From the NCBI GenBank assembly GCA_016192105.1, contig JACPUV010000012.1, positions 1 through 64,000 of the forward strand: a DNA stretch of 64,000 nt. The letters are read 5' to 3'. The notes below the pieces were generated by a model. The model saw only the letters and a list, made by a program, of their open reading frames with translations, was not told the DNA's origin and did not search any database. The position numbers and the translations under genes are program-made. This document shows positions 54,224 to 63,292 of this stretch, one piece after another; the first letter of the stretch is position 1; each line of letters opens with the position of its first letter. This DNA is from Sphingobacteriales bacterium (GTDB lineage Bacteria > Bacteroidota > Bacteroidia > Chitinophagales > Chitinophagaceae).

Positions 54224-54835
54224 ATGGAGATCAATACGATTATCTGGGACCTTGGCGGTGTGCTGATCGACTGGAACCCGGATTATGTGTTTACAGAGCA
54301 GTATTTTAAGTCAGCGGAGGAAAAGGATTATTTCTTCCGGCATATATGCACACCTGCCTGGAATGAAGAGCAGGATGCGGGCCGTTCCATTGTCGAGGCC
54401 ACCCAGCTGTTGGTAAACCAGTTTCCTGACTGGGAAAAACAGATCCGGGATTACTATGGCCGCTGGACCGATATGCTGAACGGGCCGGTGCAGGATACGG
54501 TGGACCTGTTTCGCGAACTGATTGATACCGACCGGTACAGGCACTACGCCCTGACCAACTGGCAGGCGAACCTGTTTGATATTGCCCTGGTGCGTTATAA
54601 TTTCCTGCATTGGTTCGATGGCCGGGTGGTAAGCGGGGAGGAGAAAACCAGGAAACCTTTCCCTGCGTTTTATCAGCGCTTACTGGACCGTTATGCGGTG
54701 GAACCCGGTAAGGCTCTTTTTATTGATGATAACCTGCGGAATGTAAAGGCGGCGGAAGAACTGGGTATAACCAGTATTCATTTCCAGTCGCCGGCCCAAT
54801 TAAGAACTTCCCTGCAGGAAAAGAATATTTTATAA
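54224..54835 (+). CDS. HAD-superfamily phosphatase
   Basis: A 203-residue HAD subfamily IA enzyme, 2 bases after the SemiSWEET stop. Motif I is IIWDLGGVLIDWNP (nucleophile Asp with DLGGVL), motif II contains YALTNWQ, motif III GEEKTRKPFP and motif IV LFIDDNLRNVKAA. The DLGGVL form resembles YihX-type sugar phosphatases (glucose 1-phosphate). The substrate is inferred from similarity only. Confidence 0.88.
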   Translation: MEINTIIWDLGGVLIDWNPDYVFTEQYFKSAEEKDYFFRHICTPAWNEEQDAGRSIVEATQLLVNQFPDWEKQIRDYYGRWTDMLNGPVQDTVDLFRELIDTDRYRHYALTNWQANLFDIALVRYNFLHWFDGRVVSGEEKTRKPFPAFYQRLLDRYAVEPGKALFIDDNLRNVKAAEELGITSIHFQSPAQLRTSLQEKNIL

Positions 54836-54851
54836 CCGAAACAACCCAATA

Positions 54852-55400
54852 ATGCCTGTCCTGATCGGAATACTATTGCTGGTCTCCCTGCTCCTGGTCT
54901 TCCTCTATAATAACCTGGTCCGGAAAAAGAATGCGGTGGAAAATGCTTTTTTCTCCATGGATGTGATGCTGAAGAAAAGGTATGACCTGATCCCGCAGCT
55001 GGTGGAAACCGTAAAAGGCTATATGCACCATGAACGTGAGTTGCTGAGCGGGCTCACGGAATTGCGCCAGAAAGTTATACAGGAACAGCTCCCTGCCAAT
55101 GAAAAAGTAAAACTGGACAACCAGATCAATACCGTTCTGCAACAGGTGCGGGTCCAGTTTGAGAATTACCCGGAGCTGAAAGCCAGTGAGAATTTTTTGC
55201 GCCTGCAGGGTGCAGTCAATGAGACCGAAGAACAGCTTGCCGCATCCCGGCGTTATTACAATGCGGCCGTTAACGATTACCACAATGTCCTTGAAACTTT
55301 TCCTTCTTCGCTGATGGCCTCCTGGGCCGGTATGGGCCGGAAGGAGTATTTCTCCATTGGGGAAGCGGAGAAGGGGGTGCCGGATCTATCCATTAAATAA
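54852..55400 (+). CDS. LemA family protein
   Basis: A 182-residue membrane protein with one N-terminal helix followed by the LemA helical bundle: NNLVRKKNAVENAFFSMDVMLKKRYDLIPQLVETVKGYM, then RRYYNAAVNDYHNVLETFPS. LemA proteins are anchored with the bundle on one side of the inner membrane; their function is poorly known. Cotranscribed with the DUF3137 gene 9 bases downstream, a frequent pairing. Confidence 0.9.
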   Translation: MPVLIGILLLVSLLLVFLYNNLVRKKNAVENAFFSMDVMLKKRYDLIPQLVETVKGYMHHERELLSGLTELRQKVIQEQLPANEKVKLDNQINTVLQQVRVQFENYPELKASENFLRLQGAVNETEEQLAASRRYYNAAVNDYHNVLETFPSSLMASWAGMGRKEYFSIGEAEKGVPDLSIK

Positions 55401-55409
55401 GTTTTAGTC

Positions 55410-56357
55410 ATGCCCGGAGAGAAGGAGTTCAATACATTTTATGAAAAAGAGCTGGAAAGTCTGCTGGTTCCGCTGGAGGCCGAACGGAAGAAAATAAAGA
55501 AGCAGGGCGTAACCGGGTTCATCTTCCTCGGAGTGGCGGCAGTCTTTTTCATTTTTGCGGTCACGGAAACCGGTACGCCGGCTGTCGTAGCGGCTGTAGC
55601 TGCCTTTGTTACAGCGATCGTTTTTTTCGTGTTGTTTGGTCTGCGGAAGAATAAGTTCACCCGGAATTTCAAGGGGATTATTGTGAACCGGGTGATTCAG
55701 TTTATCGACCCTTCGCTGAAATACAATCCCAGGCTCAGTATCAGTAAAGAGGATTATATGAGCAGCGGCCTTTTTGTGGAGCGGCCGGACCGGTACACCG
55801 GGGATGATTATATCGAAGGAATGCACGGGAAAACTGTTTTCTGTTTTTCCGAGTTACATACGGAACGGCAGGTAAATACGGATAAAAGCAGTCATTGGGA
55901 AACGATTTTCAAGGGATTGTTTTTTATTGCTGACTTTAATAAACATTTTTCCGGCCGGACCTATGTCTGGCGCGAAGGCCGGCCCCAGGTGAATTTCCTG
56001 ACCCGTATCTTTTCCTCCTTTGCCTCGGGGCTGGAAAAGGTAAAACTGGAGAGTGTGGAATTTGAAAAGCGGTTCACGGTCTATAGCAGCGACCAGGTCG
56101 AGGCCCGTTATATTCTCACGCCCTCCTTTATGGAGCGGGTGGTCCGCCTGCAGGACCGGATGGGGGAAGAGGTATCCCTTTCTTTTGTAAATACAAATAT
56201 CTATGTAGCGATACCCATCCGGGAAGCGCTCTTTGAGCCCTCGGTTTTCAGCGCCAATGATTTCAGCCGGGTGGAGGATTTCCGGACTACCCTGCAGATT
56301 GTGTATGATATCATTGATGAGCTGAAGCTGAACCAGCGGTTGTGGACGAAGGAGTAG
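55410..56357 (+). CDS. DUF3137 family membrane protein
   Basis: A 315-residue protein with an N-terminal charged helix, two close hydrophobic helices (GFIFLGVAAVFFIFAV and VVAAVAAFVTAIVFFVLFGL, about 37-80), then a soluble domain with DDYIEGMHGKTVFCFSELH, GLFFIADFNKHF and RFTVYSSDQVEARYILTPSFMERV. This is the DUF3137 family found next to lemA. The function is unknown. Confidence 0.85.
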   Translation: MPGEKEFNTFYEKELESLLVPLEAERKKIKKQGVTGFIFLGVAAVFFIFAVTETGTPAVVAAVAAFVTAIVFFVLFGLRKNKFTRNFKGIIVNRVIQFIDPSLKYNPRLSISKEDYMSSGLFVERPDRYTGDDYIEGMHGKTVFCFSELHTERQVNTDKSSHWETIFKGLFFIADFNKHFSGRTYVWREGRPQVNFLTRIFSSFASGLEKVKLESVEFEKRFTVYSSDQVEARYILTPSFMERVVRLQDRMGEEVSLSFVNTNIYVAIPIREALFEPSVFSANDFSRVEDFRTTLQIVYDIIDELKLNQRLWTKE

Positions 56358-56485
56358 TGGTCGGGAGCAGTCGGTAGTTGATAGTCGGTAGTCAGTAGTC
56401 TAATACATTGGGCAATTGTTGTCCGGTGATGAAAGTGGGTTCAACGCTGAATTGAATGGAAAATACAGAAGGGTGAAACCCGGTG
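56358..56485. repeat. Spacer with AGTCGGTAGT direct repeats
   Basis: Near 56370-56400 the motif GTCGGTAGT/GATAGTCGGTAGTCAGTAGTC repeats several times with small changes. It lies between the converging DUF3137 and metH genes. No gene is visible. It resembles simple repeats seen elsewhere in the window (38260). Confidence 0.45.
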
Positions 56486-59400
56486 TTATTCAAGTACGGG
56501 TCTCAGCCATTTTTCCGCTTCATCCAATGGCATGCTTTTCCGTTTGGCGTAATCCTCCAGCTGGTCTTTACTTATTTTCCCCAACCCGAAATAATGGCTC
56601 TGTGGGTGCGCAATATACCAGCCACAGACAGAAGCCGGCGGGTCCATGGCCAGGCTTTCGGTAAGTGTGATGCCAATATTCTCTGTGACATTCAGCAGTT
56701 CAAACAGTTTGATCTTCTCTGTATGATCCGGGCAGGCCGGGTAACCCGGTGCCGGGCGGATACCTTTGTATTCTTCACGGATCAGCTGCACATTGCTGAG
56801 TTGCTCTGTTTTATCATACCCCCAGTATTCCTTCCGGGTTCGTTCATGGAGGCATTCCGCAAAGGCCTCTACCATACGGTCCGCAAGAATTTGCACCATA
56901 ATCTTATTGTATTCGTCATGGTCTGCGGCAAAGCGGTCGATATGTTGTTTGGCGCCATGGATGGTGACGGCGAATGAACCCATGAAATCTACGGCCCCCT
57001 GTCCCCCAAAGGGGGAACTTAGGTTGTTGCTGCTCTTCAGGCTGGGTTGACTGTTTAAAGCAGAAAGAATCGAATCAAGGGTTTCATCAGTTTTGTATAA
57101 TACCTCATCGTTGGTGAACCGTATGACTTTAAATCCTTTTTCATTGAGCCATAGTGTTCTGTTTTCATCCGCTTCTTTGTTTTCTGGCAATTGATGAATC
57201 AGCCCGTCAATTTCTATTACCAGACTGCGGTCAAGGCACACCAGGTCGGTTATGTAACTCCCTATTATATGTTGTCTTCTGAATTTAAATCCTGCCAGTT
57301 TTTTTGATTTTACCAATTCCCAAAGAACGCGTTCAGCCTCTGTCGGATTTGCCCTGTTTATTTCAGCAAATTCTTTTACCACTTTGTAGGTCGAAGGATC
57401 GGCCCACATATATCCGGGTGTATCCTCCCCTTCCCTTTGGGAAGGGGCTTTAGCAGGCTCTTCGTTTTTCGGGCTGGTACTTGGGGATGGACCGTACTGC
57501 CCGGGCTTAATAAAGTCTGCTAATGAATAAGAAGGCTGTCCCACCGCTTTTTTCAATTGCTGCCGGAGCATTTCCAGTTTTACTTCGCCGGTATCAGTCT
57601 GTAAGGTGATCGTGTCGGCATTATTGCTGCTGGCGGGCCAGAAACCGATTACGCCATCAGCGGAGAACCATTTTTCATCAACGATCTGTTTCAGCAGTTT
57701 CTGGGCATCATTATAAAGCCGGGTGGCTTCTGTTCCGAAAATTTTATCGGATAACACTTCCGGAAAATGTCCGGGCATTTCCCAGGCGATAAAGAAGGGT
57801 CCCCAGTCGATATATTTTGCAATAGTGCCCAGGTCGTAGCCTTTCAGTACTTTAACTCCCTCCACTGCCGGTTGTACCGGTTTGTAATTCTTCCAGTCAA
57901 AATATTCCTTGGTGATCACCGCTTCGGGGTAGGGAATCAGGTCTTTTTTATTCTTGTTGAGGAACTGGTGGCGCAAGGCCTCATATTCCCCTTTTGTTTT
58001 TAGCAGCAAGGCATCTTTCTCTTTGCTTAATAAGGTACTTACCGCGGTTACACTCCGGGAGGCATCAAGAATATGCAATACCCCGTTATCATATTGCGGG
58101 GCGATCTTTACCGCTGTATGCATCCGGGACGTGGTGGCGCCGCCGATCAGCAGGGGCTGCTGCAGGTTCCGGCGTTTCATTTCATGGGCCACATGCACCA
58201 TCTCATCCAGGGAAGGCGTGATCAGGCCACTCAGCCCGATGATATCCGCTTTTTCTCTCTCCGCAGTATCCAGGATCTTGTCGGCCGGTACCATAACGCC
58301 AAGGTCAACGATATCATATCCATTGCAACCCAGTACCACCCCCACAATATTTTTCCCGATATCATGCACATCGCCTTTGACCGTGGCGAGTAATACTTTC
58401 GGCACATTTCCCTTGGATGCATTGGGGTTGTTCCTTTTTTCTTCCTCGATAAAAGGGGTCAGCCAGGCCACGCTTTTCTTCATCACCCGGGCGCTTTTTA
58501 CCACCTGGGGCAGGAACATTTTGCCGGCACCGAAAAGGTCTCCGACCACATTCATCCCGTCCATTAACGGGCCTTCGATCACATCCAGGGGCCTGGGATA
58601 TTTTACCCGGGCTTCTTCGGTATCGGTATCAATATAATCCGTAATACCATTGACCAGCGCATGCTTCAGCCGCTCTTCCACCGGGGTGCTTCTCCAGGCC
58701 TCGTCTTTTACTTCGGCCTTGCCTTTGGCTTTTACGGTTTCCGCGAAAGCGATCAGTTTTTCCGTTGCTTCGTTGTTGTCATTGTTCCGGTTCAGGATCA
58801 CATCCTCGCAGAGCTGGCGCAATTGTGGCTCGATCTCATCATAAACTACCAGCTGACCCGCGTTGACAATCCCCATGTCCATACCGGCTTTGATGGCATA
58901 GAAAAGGAATACACTGTGCATGGCTTCCCGTACCGGATCATTGCCGCGGAAGGAGAAGGACAGGTTACTGACACCGCCGCTGACCTTGGTCAGGGGCATG
59001 CGCCGTTTGATTTCCCGGGTTGCTTCAATAAAATCCACCCCGTAGTTATTGTGTTCTTCCATGCCCGTGGCGATCGCGAAGATATTCGGGTCGAAAATGA
59101 TATCCTGCGGGTCAAAGCCAACCTGTTCCGTAAGGATCCTGTAAGCCCGGCTGCAGATCTCAATTTTTCGTTCCCTTGTATCGGCCTGCCCCTTTTCGTC
59201 AAACGCCATTACAATAACGGCCGCCCCATAGCTCTGGCAGGTGATCGCTTGTTCGATGAACTTCGCTTCCCCTTCTTTCATGGAGATGGAGTTCACAATG
59301 CATTTACCCTGCACACATTTCAGCCCGGCTTCGATGATCTCAAATTTAGAACTGTCGATCATAATGGGGATCTTCGCAATATCCGGCTCACTTTGCAGCA

Positions 59401-59668
59401 GGTTCAGGAAGGTGGTCATGGCTTTCACCCCGTCGAGCAGGGCGTCGTCCATGTTCACATCGAGTACCTGGGCGCCGTTTTCCGCCTGTTGCCGGGCCAC
59501 GCTCAGGGCCTCCTCGTACTTATTTTCACGGATCAGCCGGGCGAATTTCTTGGAGCCTGTAACATTGGTCCGCTCCCCTATATTCACAAAATTGGTTTCG
59601 GGCCGAATAACCAGTGGTTCCAGGCCGGCGAGTCGCAGGAAAGGTTTGATAACGGTGGTTGCTTGCAT
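56486..59668 (-). CDS. metH: Methionine synthase, folate/B12/reactivation part, with DUF559 insertion
   Basis: A 1060-residue B12-dependent enzyme lacking the homocysteine domain, which is encoded separately upstream. Domains: pterin-binding (about 15-290, [13 protein letters not shown]), B12 cap (about 320-420), B12-binding (His435 in [11 protein letters not shown], with [11 protein letters not shown]) and AdoMet reactivation (about 600-1060, ending [15 protein letters not shown] and the [11 protein letters not shown] region). The reactivation domain is interrupted between SLADFI (near 717) and [10 protein letters not shown] (near 893) by about 160-170 residues holding a DUF559 endonuclease-like domain; the normal second half resumes in frame. 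Whether the enzyme tolerates it is unknown. Confidence 0.95.
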   Translation of the reverse strand: MQATTVIKPFLRLAGLEPLVIRPETNFVNIGERTNVTGSKKFARLIRENKYEEALSVARQQAENGAQVLDVNMDDALLDGVKAMTTFLNLLQSEPDIAKIPIMIDSSKFEIIEAGLKCVQGKCIVNSISMKEGEAKFIEQAITCQSYGAAVIVMAFDEKGQADTRERKIEICSRAYRILTEQVGFDPQDIIFDPNIFAIATGMEEHNNYGVDFIEATREIKRRMPLTKVSGGVSNLSFSFRGNDPVREAMHSVFLFYAIKAGMDMGIVNAGQLVVYDEIEPQLRQLCEDVILNRNNDNNEATEKLIAFAETVKAKGKAEVKDEAWRSTPVEERLKHALVNGITDYIDTDTEEARVKYPRPLDVIEGPLMDGMNVVGDLFGAGKMFLPQVVKSARVMKKSVAWLTPFIEEEKRNNPNASKGNVPKVLLATVKGDVHDIGKNIVGVVLGCNGYDIVDLGVMVPADKILDTAEREKADIIGLSGLITPSLDEMVHVAHEMKRRNLQQPLLIGGATTSRMHTAVKIAPQYDNGVLHILDASRSVTAVSTLLSKEKDALLLKTKGEYEALRHQFLNKNKKDLIPYPEAVITKEYFDWKNYKPVQPAVEGVKVLKGYDLGTIAKYIDWGPFFIAWEMPGHFPEVLSDKIFGTEATRLYNDAQKLLKQIVDEKWFSADGVIGFWPASSNNADTITLQTDTGEVKLEMLRQQLKKAVGQPSYSLADFIKPGQYGPSPSTSPKNEEPAKAPSQREGEDTPGYMWADPSTYKVVKEFAEINRANPTEAERVLWELVKSKKLAGFKFRRQHIIGSYITDLVCLDRSLVIEIDGLIHQLPENKEADENRTLWLNEKGFKVIRFTNDEVLYKTDETLDSILSALNSQPSLKSSNNLSSPFGGQGAVDFMGSFAVTIHGAKQHIDRFAADHDEYNKIMVQILADRMVEAFAECLHERTRKEYWGYDKTEQLSNVQLIREEYKGIRPAPGYPACPDHTEKIKLFELLNVTENIGITLTESLAMDPPASVCGWYIAHPQSHYFGLGKISKDQLEDYAKRKSMPLDEAEKWLRPVLE
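57002..57016. repeat. Palindrome at the right border of the DUF559 element
   Basis: TCCCCC-AAA-GGGGGA, six-base arms and a 3-base loop; read on the minus strand inside AAGTTCCCCC...GGGGGACAGG. Very similar to the palindrome at 37239-37255 (AAAGTCCCCC...GGGGGAC on its minus strand). Confidence 0.75.
57427..57447. repeat. Palindrome at the left border of the DUF559 element
   Basis: Nine-base arms CCCCTTCCC and GGGAAGGGG around TTT, translated as part of KAPSQREGE. It resembles CCCCTCC-TTT-GGAGGGG at 37307-37323 in the rpsI-rpsB spacer, with the shared AAAGCCCCT edge. Confidence 0.75.
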
Positions 59669-59767
59669 CTATGCGTTCTTTTTTACAAATAACTTCCTGA
59701 TCATTGAAAAGTTATTTACAACGAGTATTAAAATTGATAGCAGTAATAAAAACCGGGGCGTCGTCAT
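59669..59767 (-). CDS. 32-residue membrane ORF between the two methionine synthase genes
   Basis: [17 protein letters not shown] begins this 32-residue protein: one hydrophobic helix followed by a basic end ([15 protein letters not shown]). Its ATG overlaps the stop of the homocysteine-domain gene (ATGA), and its TAG ends exactly one base before the metH ATG. The tight fit at both ends suggests it is really translated and couples the two. Function unknown; it could anchor or simply bridge translation. Confidence 0.5.
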   Translation of the reverse strand: MTTPRFLLLLSILILVVNNFSMIRKLFVKKNA

Positions 59768-60765
59768 ACGAATGCTGTTTCCACCGCGGGCAGAGCCCGG
59801 GGTGTGATTTGTTTTACGTGTTCTGCAATATGCCTGATATGATCCGGAGTGGTGCCGCAGCAGCCGCCCACAATATTTACAAATCCTTCTTTTGCCCACT
59901 CTTCCAGGTAATGACTCGTGTCTTCCGGATGTTCATCGTATTCGCCCATGGCATTCGGCAAACCTGCATTGGGGTAAGCGGAAACATAGCAGCCGGCGAT
60001 CTGGGACAACTCCTCGATATGCGGGCGCATTTCTTTTGCACCCAGTGCACAGTTCAGGCCCACACTCAGTGGCCGGGCATGCATCACCGAGGTATAAAAA
60101 GCTTCCAGGGTCTGGCCACTCAGGGTACGTCCGGAGGCATCGGTAATTGTTCCGCTGATCATCACCGGCAGCGACGGTTTCTTTGTATCCCTGAAATATT
60201 TCCGGATCGCAAAAATGGCCCCCTTGGCATTCAGGGTGTCAAAGATCGTTTCGATCAGCAGGAGATCCACGCCTCCGTCCACCAATCCCTTTACCTGTTC
60301 ATAATAGGCATTCACCACTTCATCGAAGGTGACGGCCCGGAACCCGGGATTGTTTACATCCGGGGATAGCGACAATGTTTTATTCAGGGGACCAATAGCA
60401 CCGGCTACCCAGGCTTCTTTACCGGACTGGCGGATGGCTTCCCGGGCACAACGGGCGGCAGCCACATTCATCTCGTAGGCCAGGGATTGCATTTGATAAT
60501 CGGCCATGGCGATGACCGTACTGCTGAAGGTGTTGGTTTCAATGATATCCGCACCGGCATCGAGGTATTGTTTATGGATGCCAATGATGATATCCGGCCG
60601 GGTGAGGTTCAGCAGGTCATTGTTGCCTTTTACATCACAGGGCCAGTCCCTGAACCGTTCGCCGCGGTAATCGGCTTCGGCCAGTTTATGCCGCTGAATC
60701 ATAGTACCCATAGCGCCATCAATGACCAATATGCGTTCTTTCAAACAATCCTGGATTGTTTTCAT
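59764..60765 (-). CDS. Homocysteine S-methyltransferase domain of split methionine synthase
   Basis: A 333-residue zinc-dependent barrel, matching the N-terminal domain of MetH. It has [20 protein letters not shown] start ([15 protein letters not shown]), [11 protein letters not shown] with the first zinc Cys and [12 protein letters not shown] with the last two. It transfers the methyl group from methyl-cobalamin, carried by the next protein, to homocysteine. Splitting of MetH at this linker is common in Bacteroidota. First gene of the operon. Confidence 0.94.
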   Translation of the reverse strand: MKTIQDCLKERILVIDGAMGTMIQRHKLAEADYRGERFRDWPCDVKGNNDLLNLTRPDIIIGIHKQYLDAGADIIETNTFSSTVIAMADYQMQSLAYEMNVAAARCAREAIRQSGKEAWVAGAIGPLNKTLSLSPDVNNPGFRAVTFDEVVNAYYEQVKGLVDGGVDLLLIETIFDTLNAKGAIFAIRKYFRDTKKPSLPVMISGTITDASGRTLSGQTLEAFYTSVMHARPLSVGLNCALGAKEMRPHIEELSQIAGCYVSAYPNAGLPNAMGEYDEHPEDTSHYLEEWAKEGFVNIVGGCCGTTPDHIRHIAEHVKQITPRALPAVETAFV

Positions 60766-61006
60766 ACCTTCTGGTTTGCGAACTATAAACGTTGGGAAAC
60801 TATGGAGGAGTTCCGTACCGTTTATTAGTTCCGTTTTCCCCCGGGAGCCGGAGGATCAGGCCGAACAATAAACAAATCCGCCTGAATGTCCCTGCAAAAC
60901 TAAGCTTTATGCCCCTAAAAAACAAGCTGGGAAAGCCAGGGGGTTTTACCCGGTCTTTCAGCGAAACTGCCGGGGAAAAGGGGCGCAGGGCATCATTACC
61001 AGCAGG

Positions 61007-61624
61007 TTAGTGGTTGACGTACTTTTCTACAGGGAGGCGGTTTTGCAGGCTCCGGGCCAGGGTCATTTCGTCGGCATACTCCAGTTCGCCGCCAAAGGCA
61101 ATGCCCCGGGCAATGGTGGTGATGCGGATGGGATGGGGTTGCAGTTTTTTCTGGATATAATAAATGGTCGTATCGCCCTGGATGGTGGGGTTAAGGGCAA
61201 AGATGATCTCTTCTGTTTTTTCTTTTTGCACCCGGTTAAGGAGGGTTTCAATATGCAGATGGTCCGGACCGATCCCATCCAGCGGGGAAATAATACCACC
61301 GAGAATATGGTAAATGCCGTTGTACTGCTGGGTGCTTTCAATCGCGATAACATCCCGGATGCTTTCCACCACGCAGATGATCTCCTGCTTCCTGGCCGAA
61401 TTGGCACAGATGGAACAAATATCCCCATCGGCTACATTAAAACAGCGCTGGCAGAATTTTATTTCGCTCCGCATCCGGGCGATCACATCACTGAACTGGT
61501 TTACTTCCTTTGTATCCTGCTTTAATAAATGGAGCACTAAACGCAAAGCGGTCTTCTTTCCAATACCGGGAAGTTTGGAGAATTCATTCACTGCATTTTC
61601 CAGTAAGGAAGAAGAGAATTGCAT
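61007..61624 (-). CDS. recR: Recombination mediator RecR
   Basis: A 205-residue protein. The helix-hairpin-helix (LPGIGKKTALRLVLHLL), the zinc finger CQRCFNVADGDICSIC and the Toprim domain (ICVVESIRDVIAIE, LGGIISPLDGIGPDHL) are complete. RecR helps load RecA at gaps together with RecO or RecF. The gap of 241 bases to the methionine operon has no riboswitch I recognise. Confidence 0.97.
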   Translation of the reverse strand: MQFSSSLLENAVNEFSKLPGIGKKTALRLVLHLLKQDTKEVNQFSDVIARMRSEIKFCQRCFNVADGDICSICANSARKQEIICVVESIRDVIAIESTQQYNGIYHILGGIISPLDGIGPDHLHIETLLNRVQKEKTEEIIFALNPTIQGDTTIYYIQKKLQPHPIRITTIARGIAFGGELEYADEMTLARSLQNRLPVEKYVNH

Positions 61625-61693
61625 GCGGCAAAGATAACTCCGGGGGATGAGCCGCCGGCCGCCGGATCGCGGATTTCCTGAAAAAAGGGCGGT

Positions 61694-63127
61694 TTACTGG
61701 GTGATATCAATATCAAACTCGTTTGTCCAGTTCGGTTTTACTGCTATTTTCCTGCCGACGGGAATTACCCGCTCGGGTTGCTTATGGCTGCCAAAGAACT
61801 GCCCCGGATCCCAGGCCCCGTTCTTATTCTGGTCATACAGGATCCGGAGTTCATATTCACCGGGTAGAAAAAGCGGTTGTATGAATTCCGTAGCGGCCAG
61901 GGGGAATGATTTATAAAGGCTTTGGTTCAGGATCACCTGCAGCACAGGGTTTTTGTCCGGATCGAGGTTGCGGAAGCGGATCTTCAGGGCGCCGTAATCC
62001 GCTTTTTTCTTTGTGACAAAACTGAGGGTATCCGTTTTAAGCAATTTCTTACCGGTGCTGTCTTCCGCAAAATCCTTTTCCAGTACCAGGTTGTACAAAG
62101 TGTTTTCTTTCCAGCTGTTTTTCAGGATAACAGCCATCGAGGTACTGTCTTTTTCGATAAGAAGCCCGGTTACCGGCTGAAAGCTGCTATCTGTAAAAAG
62201 GCGGAGACCCGTGCTGTCAAAGTTTTTCAGGGGGCTTTCAAAATTCAGTTTTAAATCACCCAATAAGTCCTGCTGGTTATTGGCCAGGCTGGTTTGAAAT
62301 TTTAGCCGTTTATCTGTTGTCGCGCCCGGTTTATTGCGCGGCCCTCCCGCAGCGCCGGGATCTGCAAAACCCGGGGTCACCGTTTCCTTTTTTGCATAGG
62401 CATAAAGAACCAGGGAATCGGCTTTCTGACCCGGAGTTACCGGTTGATCCGCAAAAGCAAAGTATTGTTTTTCTCCCAGGTACCGGCGGGTGCCGCCTTC
62501 GTCTTTTAAGGCATAGATTGCATAGGTACGGGCCGGTAAATTCTTAAAATGGAATCGCCCTTTTCCATCCAGGCGGGCGATGTATTTGGGTTTTTCTTTT
62601 ACGACGGCTGAATCATCCTGGCTGGTATGCAGGAGCACAATCAGGGTGCTGTCGGGTTTCGCTGTTTCGGCCAGCAGGACCTGCCCTTCCAGTTCGAGTG
62701 AATCAATATACGAGCCGGTGGAAAAAGTAAATTTGAAATCTTTTACCACATTTCCTTCAGTAATATCCCGGATGGCTTTCCCGAAATCAAGGGAATACGT
62801 GGTATTCGATTCGAGGCTGTCTTTCAATTTGACAGTGACCTCCTTTAGCCTGAAATCCACCACGGGGTTTATTCTTGCCAGCGGGGAAACCAGCAGGTTT
62901 TCCTGGATATTCTGTACATCCACAAATTCATCAAAGGAGAAGACAAGCTTATTCCCATGGAAATTAACCGTAGAGTCACCGGGGTTTGATTTCAGCAATA
63001 CCGGCGGGATACTGTCCCGGGGGCCGCCCTGCGGGGGTACGATATTGGCACAGCCGGGGCCATTCATGACGGTAAGCGTCAGAAAAGCCAGGGAACAGAA
63101 TGTGGATATGAAAACCGTTTTGCGCAT
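61694..63127 (-). CDS. Ig-like domain (Big_5) lipoprotein
   Basis: A 477-residue lipoprotein, lipobox GPGC near residue 26. Residues about 33-140 are a bacterial Ig-like domain (PPVLLKSNPGDSTVNFHGNKLVFSFDEFVDVQNI), with strand-rich regions and a carboxypeptidase-regulatory-like module (GRFHFKNLPARTYAIYAL) behind it, and a C-terminal LPGEYELRILYDQNKNGAWDPGQF. It is a conserved Bacteroidota surface or periplasmic protein of unknown function. Confidence 0.82.
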   Translation of the reverse strand: MRKTVFISTFCSLAFLTLTVMNGPGCANIVPPQGGPRDSIPPVLLKSNPGDSTVNFHGNKLVFSFDEFVDVQNIQENLLVSPLARINPVVDFRLKEVTVKLKDSLESNTTYSLDFGKAIRDITEGNVVKDFKFTFSTGSYIDSLELEGQVLLAETAKPDSTLIVLLHTSQDDSAVVKEKPKYIARLDGKGRFHFKNLPARTYAIYALKDEGGTRRYLGEKQYFAFADQPVTPGQKADSLVLYAYAKKETVTPGFADPGAAGGPRNKPGATTDKRLKFQTSLANNQQDLLGDLKLNFESPLKNFDSTGLRLFTDSSFQPVTGLLIEKDSTSMAVILKNSWKENTLYNLVLEKDFAEDSTGKKLLKTDTLSFVTKKKADYGALKIRFRNLDPDKNPVLQVILNQSLYKSFPLAATEFIQPLFLPGEYELRILYDQNKNGAWDPGQFFGSHKQPERVIPVGRKIAVKPNWTNEFDIDITQ

Positions 63128-63292
63128 GCAGCTGCAAACTTACAGGGTTTGAAGGAGAGATTTGTTGATGAAATCATAAAAGGAAACCCGGTTCCGGCAG
63201 CAGGGCAGGGAAATAAAATTTACGCGCCCGGTTACCGGCGAAAGGGTAGCAAAACCGAACCGGTCAGCAACCGGTGGCCACTGTTTTATGAT

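Larger units (their letters stand above)
56993..57460 (-). mobile_element. DUF559 endonuclease element inserted in frame in metH
   Basis: About 470 bases inside metH (edges uncertain by a few tens of bases). The centre, residues about 760-870 of the fusion, is a DUF559 domain: [38 protein letters not shown] with Asp808, LVIEIDG with Glu819 and Asp821, and [21 protein letters not shown]559 is a Vsr-like PD-(D/E)XK fold. The borders are palindromes CCCCTTCCC/GGGAAGGGG (57427-57447) and TCCCCC/GGGGGA (57002-57016), both translated. The coding is visibly more A-rich than metH. An internal ATG at 57409 could start a separate product, but it would run on to the metH stop. Confidence 0.85.

Noticed and set aside
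56993..57460. Intein or frameshift explanation for the metH insertion
   Set aside because: No intein splicing motifs are visible at either edge, and both halves of metH are in one frame with no stop.
58661..59692. 343-codon plus-strand ORF opposite metH
   Set aside because: It is antisense to the conserved pterin-binding domain and shows no coding features of its own.
60766..61006. Cobalamin or SAM riboswitch before the methionine synthase operon
   Set aside because: I searched the minus strand for the B12 box and the SAM-I core and found no convincing match.
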